This document shows, in pieces, positions 8,061 to 15,787 of a stretch of 64,000 nucleotides of DNA; within the stretch, counting starts at the first letter, position 1; each line of letters opens with the position of its first letter. This DNA is from Ruminococcus_C sp963590855 (GTDB lineage Bacteria > Bacillota > Clostridia > Oscillospirales > Ruminococcaceae), in contig CAVAQT010000011.1 of the NCBI GenBank assembly GCA_963590855.1, positions 1 to 64,000 on the forward strand, read 5' to 3'. The translations under genes were made by a program, and so were the position numbers. The notes under the pieces were generated by a model. That model worked only from the letters and a program-made list of their open reading frames with translations, ran no database searches and had not been told where the DNA came from.

Positions 8061-9194
8061 ATGAAAAAAAAGCTGATATCCATGCTGACTGCCGGTGTTA
8101 TGGCAGTTGCCGCAATGCCCTTGTCTGTATGCAGCGTTGCTGCTGCGGATTCGGCATATGAAGTGGGGGACGTGGATCGGGACGGTATCATTACCGGACA
8201 CGATGCCGCAGTAGTTTCCCGGTATCTTTATGTTGATCCTGATCTGCTGGACGCAGAACAGTTGGAACTGGCTGATATGAACGGTGACGGCGTTGTCGAT
8301 CAGACAGATGCAGATCTGATCTATGCAGCCAAAAAAATTGCAATGGGCGACGTTACACGAAAGGGCTATGAAGCAATTGATGGTCGCTCTGCAGCGTATA
8401 TTTTAAGTCTTGTTCAGGAATTTGTGAAGGGTAACATCAAGGTCGTCAACACCCTGGACGGCGTGGAAGAAAATCATATTGGTTCTAACTGGAACGATCA
8501 CTACATCACACAGGTGAACTTCAATTTGCTGGATTTTGATGGGGATGGCGTTCTGACCAATTTGGACTCTTCCTGCTGCATGGGACAGGGCGTAAAAGAA
8601 GGAGCAGGATTAGTTGGGCCGGCTTACTCGGATGGTCGATATGACATAAATTTGATTACTGTATTCGAGCCGAAACAGGGTGACGTAGATGTAGATGGCT
8701 ACATCACAGAACATGATGCTGCGATGGTAACACGTTTTTTGTATGAAGATCCGTATCTGCTGTCGAAGGAAATGCAAAGTCTCGGTGATATGAACGGCGA
8801 CGGTAAATTGGATCAGGAAGATGCAGATCTGATTATGGAAAATGCAGAGTATTACTTTGGCGATACTGAATTGGCCGGGACAAGTACAAGTGATTCTATC
8901 AACAGTAAATTGGTTGCAAGTCAAATGAAAACCTATGCAGAAGCGAGCTTGCAGCCGCTTGAAAATATTGGAGAGTATTGCATGGTGCGTGATGGTACGT
9001 CATACCTCTATTCAGGTTATTCTTTCAATAATCCTGTTTGCAAAAACCTCATGGATATCAATGCAGACGGCGTAGTCAATCTTCTCGATGCTATGAGTGC
9101 AATGATCTGCAGTTCTCGTCTGGGAAGCGGCTTTGCTGATTCTCCGTACTTTGCAGAAAATCGCTATGACATTGATTTTTCTCAGCTTAGCTGA
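8061..9194 (+). CDS. Secreted protein made of two three-loop dockerin-type modules
   Basis: This 377-residue protein has a signal peptide (about 1-29) and then six 12-residue calcium loops of the D-x-[DN]-x-D-G type at 37-48, 72-83, 158-169, 208-219, 243-254 and 332-343. Loops 1-2 and 4-5 form normal type I dockerin pairs. Each pair is followed by a spacer of about 75 residues, a third isolated loop, and RYDI about 25 residues later. The protein is thus a duplicated three-loop module with no catalytic or binding domain attached. Dockerins bind cohesins of cellulosomal scaffoldins, so it may be a connector or cap, but this is inference. GGAGG precedes the ATG. The broken gene upstream is a paralogue. 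Confidence 0.85.
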   Translation: MKKKLISMLTAGVMAVAAMPLSVCSVAAADSAYEVGDVDRDGIITGHDAAVVSRYLYVDPDLLDAEQLELADMNGDGVVDQTDADLIYAAKKIAMGDVTRKGYEAIDGRSAAYILSLVQEFVKGNIKVVNTLDGVEENHIGSNWNDHYITQVNFNLLDFDGDGVLTNLDSSCCMGQGVKEGAGLVGPAYSDGRYDINLITVFEPKQGDVDVDGYITEHDAAMVTRFLYEDPYLLSKEMQSLGDMNGDGKLDQEDADLIMENAEYYFGDTELAGTSTSDSINSKLVASQMKTYAEASLQPLENIGEYCMVRDGTSYLYSGYSFNNPVCKNLMDINADGVVNLLDAMSAMICSSRLGSGFADSPYFAENRYDIDFSQLS

Positions 9195-9219
9195 AAAATG
9201 ATTTTCTGAAATTATAACG

Positions 9220-9255
9220 ACCGCCGACAGGGAACGTCCTGCCGGCGGTTTTTTT
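9220..9255 (+). terminator. Terminator of the dockerin-repeat gene
   Basis: ACCGCCG (9220-9226) pairs with CGGCGGT (9243-9249), with an inner CAGG/CCTG stem, followed by TTTTTTT. Confidence 0.9.
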
Positions 9256-9264
9256 GTTGCCGCC

Positions 9265-9293
9265 TTGACTTTTTCGGCATAACCTACTATAAT
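9265..9293 (+). promoter_or_regulatory. Promoter upstream of the zinc-ribbon membrane protein and hemW
   Basis: TTGACT (9265-9270), a 17-base spacer, TATAAT (9288-9293). Confidence 0.85.
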
Positions 9294-9374
9294 TGAAGCA
9301 AGACTATACAAAGCCTGTCTGATGCAGCGGTTTTGTGACACTAAAAAAACAACACTCGGAAAGGACTCTTACCT

Positions 9375-9701
9375 ATGAGATCAATTTATACTTGTCCGCA
9401 CTGCGGCGCAAAATCTTTCAATCCGCTGAAAAAGGCGTTTACCGGCGGTCTGCACACCAAAGGCAAAGTCTGCATGGAATGCGGTCAGCACTGTGTCAAT
9501 GGAAAGGCTTCCATGATCTTCAGCGCACTGGTGTATATTGTCGCTCTGGTGATCGTGCTGCTGATCTATTTCAAGGGCAATTCCACCTGGGATTACGCCT
9601 ACATGGCTGGCGCAGTGATTGCGTCATATGTTTTGTGCCGGATCTTTGATGCCTTTTTCGGCCCGCTGGAAAAGCCCATCCGAAATGACGTGCTGAGCTG
9701 A
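9375..9701 (+). CDS. Small membrane protein with N-terminal zinc ribbon, function unknown
   Basis: This 108-residue protein begins with a four-cysteine zinc ribbon (CPHC at about residue 7, CMEC at about residue 35). Two hydrophobic segments follow (about 48-67 and 74-92) and a short polar tail. I do not recognise a named family. AAAGGA lies about 10 bases before the ATG. Its stop codon TGA overlaps the first base of the hemW start, so the two are translationally coupled and share the promoter at 9265. Confidence 0.7.
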   Translation: MRSIYTCPHCGAKSFNPLKKAFTGGLHTKGKVCMECGQHCVNGKASMIFSALVYIVALVIVLLIYFKGNSTWDYAYMAGAVIASYVLCRIFDAFFGPLEKPIRNDVLS

Positions 9702-10777
9702 TGGCTGTCGGACTCTATATCCATGTGCCGTTTTGCCGCCGGAAATGTCCGTACTGCAACTTTTACTCCATTGCAGCTGAGCCGGAACGATTAGAAGCAT
9801 ATACCCAGGCGGTCTGCCGGAATCTGCGGCACTATGCCTGTTCGGAAACTGTGGATACCGTCTATTTCGGCGGCGGCACACCGTCCCTGCTGTCTCCGGC
9901 GCAGATCGGGCAGGTTTTAGAGACTGCCGGTGCGTGCTTTTCGCTGTCAGCGGATGCGGAAGTAACGCTAGAGGTGAATCCTGCCACAGTGACCACGGCA
10001 CAGCTGCGCCAGCTCCGGAACAGCGGCGTAAACCGGCTTTCTTTTGGGGTGCAGTCGCTTTCAGACAGCCAGCTGAAATGCCTGGGGCGGCTGCATACCG
10101 CGCAGGAAGCCATAGAAACAGTAACCGCAGCTGCGGCGGCCGGATTCGACAATCTGTCCTGTGACCTGATGCTTGCGCTTCCGGGACAGACTCCGGAGGA
10201 GTTGGAAGCAACCATCCGGCAGCTGACGCAGCTTCCCATCGTGCATGTTTCTGCCTATTTGCTGAAGATCGAACCGGGAACTGCCTTTGCGCAACAGCAT
10301 ATCGCGGCGCAGTGTCCCGATGAGGATACGGCGGCAGATCTGTATCTGCAAACCGTGGAACAATTGGGCGCGGCAGGCTTTGCCCAGTATGAGATCTCAA
10401 ACTTTGCCAAACCCGGTTTTGAAAGCCGGCACAATTGCAAATACTGGCACTGCGAACCGTATCTGGGCATCGGCCCGTCAGCGCACTCCTGCTGGAGCGG
10501 CAGACGATTTTTCGTGCCGTCCTCAGTGGAATCGTTTTTGGAGCAGCCTGTGCAGGTAGTGGAAATGGAGGACGATGCGCCCTGCACCCTGGAAGAACGG
10601 CTGATGCTGGGGATGCGGCTGACAGAGGGTGTTCCGGCGGCATGGCTTTCTGAAAAGAAAGCTGCAGTGGAGCGTTACTGCAAGCTGGGCTTTCTGCGTA
10701 AAGCCGGAGATCGGATCGCGTTTACACCGAAGGGATTTCTGGTGTCGAATACGATTCTGGCGGAGTTGGTGCTGTAG
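9701..10777 (+). CDS. hemW: HemW-type radical SAM protein (heme chaperone / coproporphyrinogen oxidase-like)
   Basis: This 358-residue radical SAM enzyme carries Cys12-x3-Cys16-x2-Cys19 (CRRKCPYC) as the [4Fe-4S] site and YFGGGTPS as the glycine-rich SAM motif. The HemW C-terminal domain covers about the last 90 residues. The cluster motif lacks the fourth Cys of true HemN oxidases, so the HemW heme-chaperone name fits better. In Firmicutes hemW usually lies between lepA and hrcA; here it sits behind a small membrane protein instead. The ATG overlaps the preceding stop. Confidence 0.88.
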   Translation: MAVGLYIHVPFCRRKCPYCNFYSIAAEPERLEAYTQAVCRNLRHYACSETVDTVYFGGGTPSLLSPAQIGQVLETAGACFSLSADAEVTLEVNPATVTTAQLRQLRNSGVNRLSFGVQSLSDSQLKCLGRLHTAQEAIETVTAAAAAGFDNLSCDLMLALPGQTPEELEATIRQLTQLPIVHVSAYLLKIEPGTAFAQQHIAAQCPDEDTAADLYLQTVEQLGAAGFAQYEISNFAKPGFESRHNCKYWHCEPYLGIGPSAHSCWSGRRFFVPSSVESFLEQPVQVVEMEDDAPCTLEERLMLGMRLTEGVPAAWLSEKKAAVERYCKLGFLRKAGDRIAFTPKGFLVSNTILAELVL

Positions 10778-10780
10778 AAG

Positions 10781-11341
10781 CTATTTCAGGAACATTTCCC
10801 GGAAGCTTTGCAGCCATTGCGGCAGCGCTTCACAGATGGGGATTAGTTCGCCGTTCTGATAAACCGCAGCTTCTGTAAAGCCGTTTTCGTTGTCGAAAAA
10901 ATGCGCTTCATCGCAATAGGGCAGGATTTTGCTCAGATCGGTGAAGCGCTTTTCATATCTGCGCCGCACATCCTTTTCCGGAATGTCATGACCGCCTTTT
11001 TTCACCCGGTTGGCAATGCGGCTGAGGCTTTCCTCGGCAGAGTTGACACCGATATAGTACAGCCGTATCTGATAGTCATTTTGCCGTGCCGTAAGAATTG
11101 TTTGCAGAGTGCGTTTTCCGGATAGTGTGGTCTCCTGTGTGAAATTCCAGCCGTTTTCTATTGCTTGTTCGACTTCCTGGATGGCAAGTTTTCCGGCTTC
11201 CAGTTTGTCGCAGTGTTCTTTGGCAGCAATATGATTGGGGTCGATGATCGTTCCTAAATCTAGCCGCTGCCGCCGCAAAACACCGGAAAAGATGCTTTTT
11301 CCGACACCGTTGACGCCGCCGATAATAGTATATGTTTTCAT
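10781..11341 (-). CDS. Zeta-toxin-like P-loop kinase
   Basis: This 186-residue P-loop protein resembles the zeta toxin / UDP-GlcNAc kinase family. The Walker A motif GGVNGVGKS (residues 8-16) is followed by DPNHIAA and by FTQETTLSG, the region that in zeta proteins carries the substrate-contacting acidic and Thr residues. The C-terminal part has an Arg-rich segment (DVRRRYEKRF) typical of the lid. No epsilon-like antitoxin is adjacent, so it may be a solitary kinase and not a toxin. The start chosen has GGAGGAG 6 bases upstream. The gene is convergent with hemW, with only 3 bases between stops. Confidence 0.8.
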   Translation of the reverse strand: MKTYTIIGGVNGVGKSIFSGVLRRQRLDLGTIIDPNHIAAKEHCDKLEAGKLAIQEVEQAIENGWNFTQETTLSGKRTLQTILTARQNDYQIRLYYIGVNSAEESLSRIANRVKKGGHDIPEKDVRRRYEKRFTDLSKILPYCDEAHFFDNENGFTEAAVYQNGELIPICEALPQWLQSFREMFLK

Positions 11342-11430
11342 GGGGACTCCTCCAGTCGAGAAAGGCAGCAGCATATAAAACACATCTGTTGGCTTTGTAT
11401 GCCGTCTGCCGAAATGTGATTTTCATTTCT

Positions 11431-11459
11431 ATTATACCATGAAAAAAATCCCTCCGCAA
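11431..11459 (-). promoter_or_regulatory. Promoter of the zeta-like kinase gene
   Basis: On the minus strand TTGCGG (11454-11459), a 17-base spacer, and a TG-extended TATAAT (11431-11436). Confidence 0.65.
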
Positions 11460-11506
11460 GTATAACCTTCCCCATTTCGGTGCATACTCTCATCGAGGTG
11501 AACGAT

Positions 11507-12109
11507 ATGAAAAAACTGGAATGGGCATTGTTATTGGGCATGATCGGCGCTGTCTGCTGTTCGGCACTGTCGGGGACGGCGCAGAGCTACCGGTCTCTGG
11601 AGCAGAATGTGCTGCGGCTGCACATCCTGGCGAACTCGGACAGCATTGACGACCAGGCGCTGAAACTGAAGGTACGGGACAAGGTGTTAGAGCAGGCGGA
11701 CACGCTTTTTGACGGCAATGCGGAATCTGTGGAGGATGCGGAGCATATTGCGGCTGAAAATCTGGAAGTTCTGGAGCAGACCGCACAACAGCTGGTCTGG
11801 GATGCCGGCTATTCCTATTCGGTGAAAGCACAGTTGGTGGAGATGCCTTTTGATGATCGTACTTACGGCGACTGGGTCATGCCGGCAGGAGAATACACCG
11901 CCCTGCGCATTACTATCGGCGCGGCACAGGGGCAGAACTGGTGGTGCGTGATGTACCCGTCCCTGTGCGTCCCCAATGCCTGCGAAGTCACCGCAGATGA
12001 AGAGACTGCCGAGGACGCTTTCGGTAAGTCGGAACAGGATCTGCTGCGGCATCACGAACGCTATGCGGTAAAGCTGAAATGCGTGGAATGGCTGGAAAAG
12101 TGGTTTTGA
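11507..12109 (+). CDS. spoIIR: Stage II sporulation protein R
   Basis: This 200-residue protein has an N-terminal hydrophobic segment (about 5-24) acting as signal or anchor. The SpoIIR core follows: VLRLHILANSDS, LKLKVRDKVL and a C-terminal WWCVMYPSLC. In spore formers SpoIIR is made in the forespore under sigma-F, crosses the septum, and triggers SpoIIGA to process pro-sigma-E. Its presence suggests the organism, or a recent ancestor, can sporulate. The GAGGTG site lies 6 bases before this ATG; a GTG 27 bases upstream is less likely. No other sporulation gene is in the window. Confidence 0.9.
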   Translation: MKKLEWALLLGMIGAVCCSALSGTAQSYRSLEQNVLRLHILANSDSIDDQALKLKVRDKVLEQADTLFDGNAESVEDAEHIAAENLEVLEQTAQQLVWDAGYSYSVKAQLVEMPFDDRTYGDWVMPAGEYTALRITIGAAQGQNWWCVMYPSLCVPNACEVTADEETAEDAFGKSEQDLLRHHERYAVKLKCVEWLEKWF

Positions 12110-12160
12110 CGCAGTGCAGAATCTAACTTGTAAATAAATTGTAAAATATCAGGGCATTGC

Positions 12161-12189
12161 TTGACAGACGGATGATAACATGATAAAAT
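12161..12189 (+). promoter_or_regulatory. Promoter of infC-rpmI-rplT
   Basis: TTGACA (12161-12166), a 17-base spacer, and TAAAAT (12184-12189) with an upstream TG. A leader of about 180 bases follows. Confidence 0.85.
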
Positions 12190-12195
12190 AGCAAA

Positions 12196-12343
12196 AGTAA
12201 ACAAAGAAGAGCATTCCCGTTCTCACCGTTTGGCGCATAGTCGAAACGGTCAATACTCGTGTATCATGGCTTTTCTCTCCGGAGAGAGGATCGCTTTGAC
12301 GTATGGAGAAGGAGTGTTCACCAGAAAGTGGACGCTTTTTTTT
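12196..12343 (+). promoter_or_regulatory. infC leader with attenuator, probably an L20-leader type element
   Basis: The leader contains several inverted repeats, including CCGTTTGGCGC...CGAAACGG (about 12226-12250) and TCTCCGGAGAGA (about 12276-12287). It ends in a terminator: GTGTTCAC (12314-12321) pairs with GTGGACGC (12328-12335), followed by eight T. In Bacillus and relatives, ribosomal protein L20 binds such a leader and promotes termination, giving feedback on infC-rpmI-rplT. The position and terminator are visible; L20 control is inferred from the family. Confidence 0.75.
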
Positions 12344-12376
12344 GTTTGAAAATAACATGTTTGGAGGTGCTGGCTT

Positions 12377-12895
12377 ATCAGCAAACAGGAACTGCAGATC
12401 AACGAGGAAATCCGAGACAGAGAAGTTCTGGTCATCGGTCAGAACGGCGAAAAACTCGGCACAATGTCTGCAAGAGATGCACAGAAGATCGCTTATGAAA
12501 AAGATCTGGATCTGGTAAAGATCGCACCGGGCGCAAAGCCGCCGGTGTGCCGGATCATGGATTACGGCAAGTATTGCTTTGAACAGCAGAAACGGGAAAA
12601 AGAGGCCCGGAAAAATCAGAAGGTTGTCTCCATCAAGGAGATCCGGATGTTTTCTGCCATTGACACCCATGACTTTGAGACGAAGGTCAACCAGGCAAAG
12701 AAGTTCTTGCAGGGCGGCGACAAGCTGAAGGTCTCTGTTCGTTTCCGGAAACGTGCGATCGCACATCCGCAGATCGGCGAAGAACTTCTGAAGCGCTTCC
12801 AGGAAGCATGCAAAGAAGTTGGCGTTGTTGATAAGCCTGCGAAAATGGAAGGCCGCAGCATGGTCATGTTCATTTCACCGAAGGCATCGAAGTAA
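12377..12895 (+). CDS. infC: Translation initiation factor IF-3, apparent AUC start
   Basis: This 172-residue IF-3 has the full N-terminal domain (INEEIRDREVLVIG) and a C-terminal domain with the KEIRMFSAID region. No ATG, GTG or TTG precedes the conserved N-terminus in frame at a suitable place. GGAGG (12363-12367) sits 9 bases before ATC at 12377, which encodes the first residue of ISKQELQIN. IF-3 genes are known to use rare start codons (AUU in E. coli), which IF-3 itself discriminates against. Starting instead at the internal ATG (12464) would remove about 29 conserved residues. The gene is followed by rpmI after 16 bases. Confidence 0.93.
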   Translation: MSKQELQINEEIRDREVLVIGQNGEKLGTMSARDAQKIAYEKDLDLVKIAPGAKPPVCRIMDYGKYCFEQQKREKEARKNQKVVSIKEIRMFSAIDTHDFETKVNQAKKFLQGGDKLKVSVRFRKRAIAHPQIGEELLKRFQEACKEVGVVDKPAKMEGRSMVMFISPKASK

Positions 12896-12911
12896 ACAGG
12901 AGGAATTCACC

Positions 12912-13115
12912 ATGGCAAAGATCAAGACCAAGACACATTCCGGTGCAAAAAAGCGCTTTAAGATGACTGCTTCCGGAAAAGTAAAGTATCAGAAGACCAA
13001 CAAGAGACACAGACTGACCCAGAAGGACACCAAGCGGAAGAGAATCGCTCGTACCGTTGGTATCGCTGACAGCACAAATGCACCGGCTCTGAAGAAGCTG
13101 ATGCCGTATCTCTAA
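12912..13115 (+). CDS. rpmI: Ribosomal protein L35 (bL35)
   Basis: A 67-residue basic protein starting MAKIKTKTHSGAKKRFK and ending LKKLMPYL, the standard bL35 length and ends. AGGAGG lies 8 bases upstream. It is the second gene of infC-rpmI-rplT and part of the large ribosomal subunit. Confidence 0.97.
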   Translation: MAKIKTKTHSGAKKRFKMTASGKVKYQKTNKRHRLTQKDTKRKRIARTVGIADSTNAPALKKLMPYL

Positions 13116-13168
13116 GCCGATAGATCGGGCTTTGATTGGAATCTGAGAAATAACGGAGGTAAATAACT

Positions 13169-13522
13169 ATGGCACGTATTAAAGGTGCAATGATGACTCG
13201 TAAGAGAAGAAATAAGACCCTGAAGCTGGCAAAGGGCTATTGGGGCAGCAAGAGCAAGCACTTCAAGATGGCAAAACAGGCTGTCATGAAGTCCGGCAAC
13301 TATGCTTACATCGGCAGAAAGCAGAAGAAGAGAGAGTTCCGTCAGCTGTGGATCACTCGTATTTCCGCTGCATGCAAGATGAACGGCATTAACTACTCTC
13401 AGTTCATGAACGGCTGCAAGAAGGCTGGCATCACACTGAATCGCAAGATGCTGTCTGAGATCGCAATTCATGACGCAGCAGGCTTTACTGCAATCGTAGA
13501 ACAGGCTAAGGCTGCTCTGTAA
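13169..13522 (+). CDS. rplT: Ribosomal protein L20 (bL20)
   Basis: A 117-residue protein with the L20 signatures (MARIKGAMMTRKRRNKTLK, RQLWITRISAA, NRKMLSEIA). It is an early 50S assembly protein, and in many Firmicutes also the repressor of this operon through the leader upstream of infC. GGAGG precedes the ATG. A hairpin terminator follows. Confidence 0.97.
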   Translation: MARIKGAMMTRKRRNKTLKLAKGYWGSKSKHFKMAKQAVMKSGNYAYIGRKQKKREFRQLWITRISAACKMNGINYSQFMNGCKKAGITLNRKMLSEIAIHDAAGFTAIVEQAKAAL

Positions 13523-13534
13523 GGATCGAATGCG

Positions 13535-13571
13535 AAACACGCTCTGGAAACGATACGGGGCGTGTTTTGTT
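13535..13571 (+). terminator. Terminator after rplT
   Basis: AAACACGC (13535-13542) pairs with GCGTGTTT (13560-13567), followed by TGTTGT. Confidence 0.75.
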
Positions 13572-13619
13572 GTATCATGAGGAAAATGCAAACCACGACG
13601 AAAGCAGGTGCAGGAACAT

Positions 13620-14441
13620 ATGGAAACGCTGTTGAAAATCACTGCGCGGGAAAATGCCGCCGTAAAACAATACCGCAAGCTGGCGCGTTCCCGGAAGGAG
13701 CGTACCAGGAGCGGCATGTTTGTTCTGGAGGGCTTTCGGTTGGTGTCGGATGCACTGAAAAATGGTGCGGTGCTGACACAGCTGTTCTGGACGGAGGACG
13801 GCCTTTCCCGCTGGCAGGAAGAGGGCATTCCGATTCCGGCGGAGAGTGTGCGCTGCGCACTGCTTTCAGATGCTCTGGCGGCGGAGCTTTCTCAAACGGA
13901 ACATTCCCAGGGTGTGTACGCGGTCTGTCAGATGCCCCATGCGCCGGCACTTTCGGCTTTGATCCGACCCGGCGGCAGCTACGCCGTTCTGCACCAGCTG
14001 CAAGATCCCGGGAATGCCGGCATGATCCTGCGCACCGCAGATGCTCTGGGACTGGACGGGGTGATCTACAGCGCAAGCTGTGACATCTACAGTCCCAAGG
14101 TTGCGCGGGCAACAATGGGTTCTCTGTTTCGTGTGTCTCTCTGCTGTGTGCCGGAGATCAGACCGGTGTTGGAGGCTTGTGCGGATGCCGGCGTGGAGAC
14201 CTGTGCCGCCGTTGTCTCCGGTCAGGCGGAACTGGTGGGACAGTGTGCATTTCAAAAGGGAACGGCGGTCGTTATTGGCAACGAGGGCAACGGCTTGCCG
14301 GAAGAAGTTTCTGCCGCCTGTGACCGCCGGGTGACGATTCCCATGCATGGGACGATCGAGTCGCTGAATGCGGCAATGGCTGCCGGCATTATTCTCTGGG
14401 AAGTGCAAAAAGCGGCACAGACCGGAAACGGAGGGCTGTAA
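13620..14441 (+). CDS. SpoU/TrmH-family RNA 2'-O-methyltransferase
   Basis: This 273-residue protein has an N-terminal substrate-binding region (RSRKERTRSGMFVLEG) and a C-terminal SPOUT knot. The three SpoU motifs are present: QDPGNAGMILRTADALG, IGNEGNGLPEE and IPMHGTIESLNAAMA. These bind SAM and catalyse 2'-O-methylation. The layout resembles the 23S rRNA (RlmB / YsgA-like) branch more than tRNA TrmH, but the target is not determinable here. AGGTGCAGGA precedes the ATG at 13620; a GTG 12 bases earlier is an alternative start. It lies 1 base upstream of dprA. Confidence 0.88.
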   Translation: METLLKITARENAAVKQYRKLARSRKERTRSGMFVLEGFRLVSDALKNGAVLTQLFWTEDGLSRWQEEGIPIPAESVRCALLSDALAAELSQTEHSQGVYAVCQMPHAPALSALIRPGGSYAVLHQLQDPGNAGMILRTADALGLDGVIYSASCDIYSPKVARATMGSLFRVSLCCVPEIRPVLEACADAGVETCAAVVSGQAELVGQCAFQKGTAVVIGNEGNGLPEEVSAACDRRVTIPMHGTIESLNAAMAAGIILWEVQKAAQTGNGGL

Positions 14442-14442
14442 G

Positions 14443-15681
14443 ATGGAAGAAATCCGCTGCCTGCTGTGGCTGGTGATGGTGTTCGGGGCGGGAAGTCCCC
14501 GAATCTGGAAAGCGCTTCACCATTACGGTTCTCCGCAGAAAACCGCTGCGGCGCTGCGGCATCCGGAAACAGATGCAGAACTGCATCTGCCGGAGCATAC
14601 GCTGCGGCGCATTCGTCAGACCGGCGATGACAAAGTGGATGAAATGCTGGAACGGTGTGAAAAACTGCGCCTGTCGATTCTCTGGTACGGAGAAGAGGCG
14701 TATCCGGAACAGCTGTTGTCCATTGTGAATCCGCCGGTGCTTCTGTTTTATCAGGGTGACAGCTCTCTGCTGCAAAATCACCTTTTGCTGACTGTGGTGG
14801 GCACACGAAATCCCTCAGAGTACAGCCTGCGGGCGGAAAAAGCCATCTGCCGCGATTTGGTGCAGATGGGATTTGTCCCGGTGACCGGTTATGCGGTGGG
14901 CATTGATATCACCGCAAACCGCTGCGCGCTGGAACTGGATAAACCCAGTATTGCACTGATGGGCTGCGGACTGGATGTGGCATATCCGCAGCCGCATGCC
15001 AACTTAAAGCATGAGATCGCCCGGCGCGGTCTGATCCTGTCGGAGTTTTTGCCGGGCACTTCGCCGGCGCCGTCGAACTTTCCGCTGCGAAACCGGGTGC
15101 TGTCCGGTCTCAGTATGGGAACACTGGTGGTTCAGGCACCGCTCAGAAGCGGTGCGCTCATTACGGCGGAGAATGCCATGGAACAGGGAAGAGATGTTTT
15201 TTGCATTCCGCCGGCGGACATATTTGACAAACGGTATATGGGTGTGATAAAATATCTTCGGGACGGTGCGATCCCGGTGTTTGACAGCCGGGATATCGTC
15301 TATGAATATTACACCAGTCATGCCCACATGATCGGCGCTTCTGCGTTGTATGATGAAATGCGGGAAAAGTCGGAGAGTGCGGTCATGACGCTTGGCGAGC
15401 CGGAGTCGCTTCCGAAGCCGTCTGCGCGAAAGGTGCGCGTGCCGGAACCAGCGCTTTCCGAAGAGCCTGACCCTGTTACAGATCCCATGCCGGAAGAAGA
15501 TCTGGAGGGACTGGCAGGGGAGGTTCTGTCTCTGCTGCAAAAACAAGATGTGATGCATATGGATCAGATCGCGGCAGAACTGGAAGCGCCTATGGAAGAA
15601 TTGACGACAACGCTTACAGAATTAGAACTGTATGGAAAACTGGAACGGCTGCCGGGAAAGCAATTCCGGCGGATGGGGTAG
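14443..15681 (+). CDS. dprA: DNA processing protein DprA
   Basis: This 412-residue protein has an N-terminal helical region. The DprA Rossmann fold follows: VVGTRNPSEYS, VTGYAVGID, SEFLPGTSPAPSNFPLRNRVLSG (in part), SGALITAENAMEQGRDVF. A C-terminal winged-helix domain covers about the last 70 residues (LEGLAGEVLSLLQKQDVMHM). DprA binds single-stranded DNA and loads RecA during natural transformation. The gene is near-universal, so it does not prove competence. The start overlaps the end of the methyltransferase gene region. topA follows, the common dprA-topA order of Firmicutes. Confidence 0.93.
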   Translation: MEEIRCLLWLVMVFGAGSPRIWKALHHYGSPQKTAAALRHPETDAELHLPEHTLRRIRQTGDDKVDEMLERCEKLRLSILWYGEEAYPEQLLSIVNPPVLLFYQGDSSLLQNHLLLTVVGTRNPSEYSLRAEKAICRDLVQMGFVPVTGYAVGIDITANRCALELDKPSIALMGCGLDVAYPQPHANLKHEIARRGLILSEFLPGTSPAPSNFPLRNRVLSGLSMGTLVVQAPLRSGALITAENAMEQGRDVFCIPPADIFDKRYMGVIKYLRDGAIPVFDSRDIVYEYYTSHAHMIGASALYDEMREKSESAVMTLGEPESLPKPSARKVRVPEPALSEEPDPVTDPMPEEDLEGLAGEVLSLLQKQDVMHMDQIAAELEAPMEELTTTLTELELYGKLERLPGKQFRRMG

Positions 15682-15787
15682 AAACCGGTTTTTGTCCGGT
15701 ATAGTTTGTTTCAGAATGTGGAACAGACCATGATTCGGGGCAAATCGTCCAAGAAAAACCTGCTTTGAGAGAGAACGAGAGAGAATT

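Noticed and set aside
11460..11489. A possible sigma-F promoter (GTATA, 15 bases, GTGCATACTC) for spoIIR
   Set aside because: The predicted start would fall inside the ribosome-binding site, and the -10 matches poorly.
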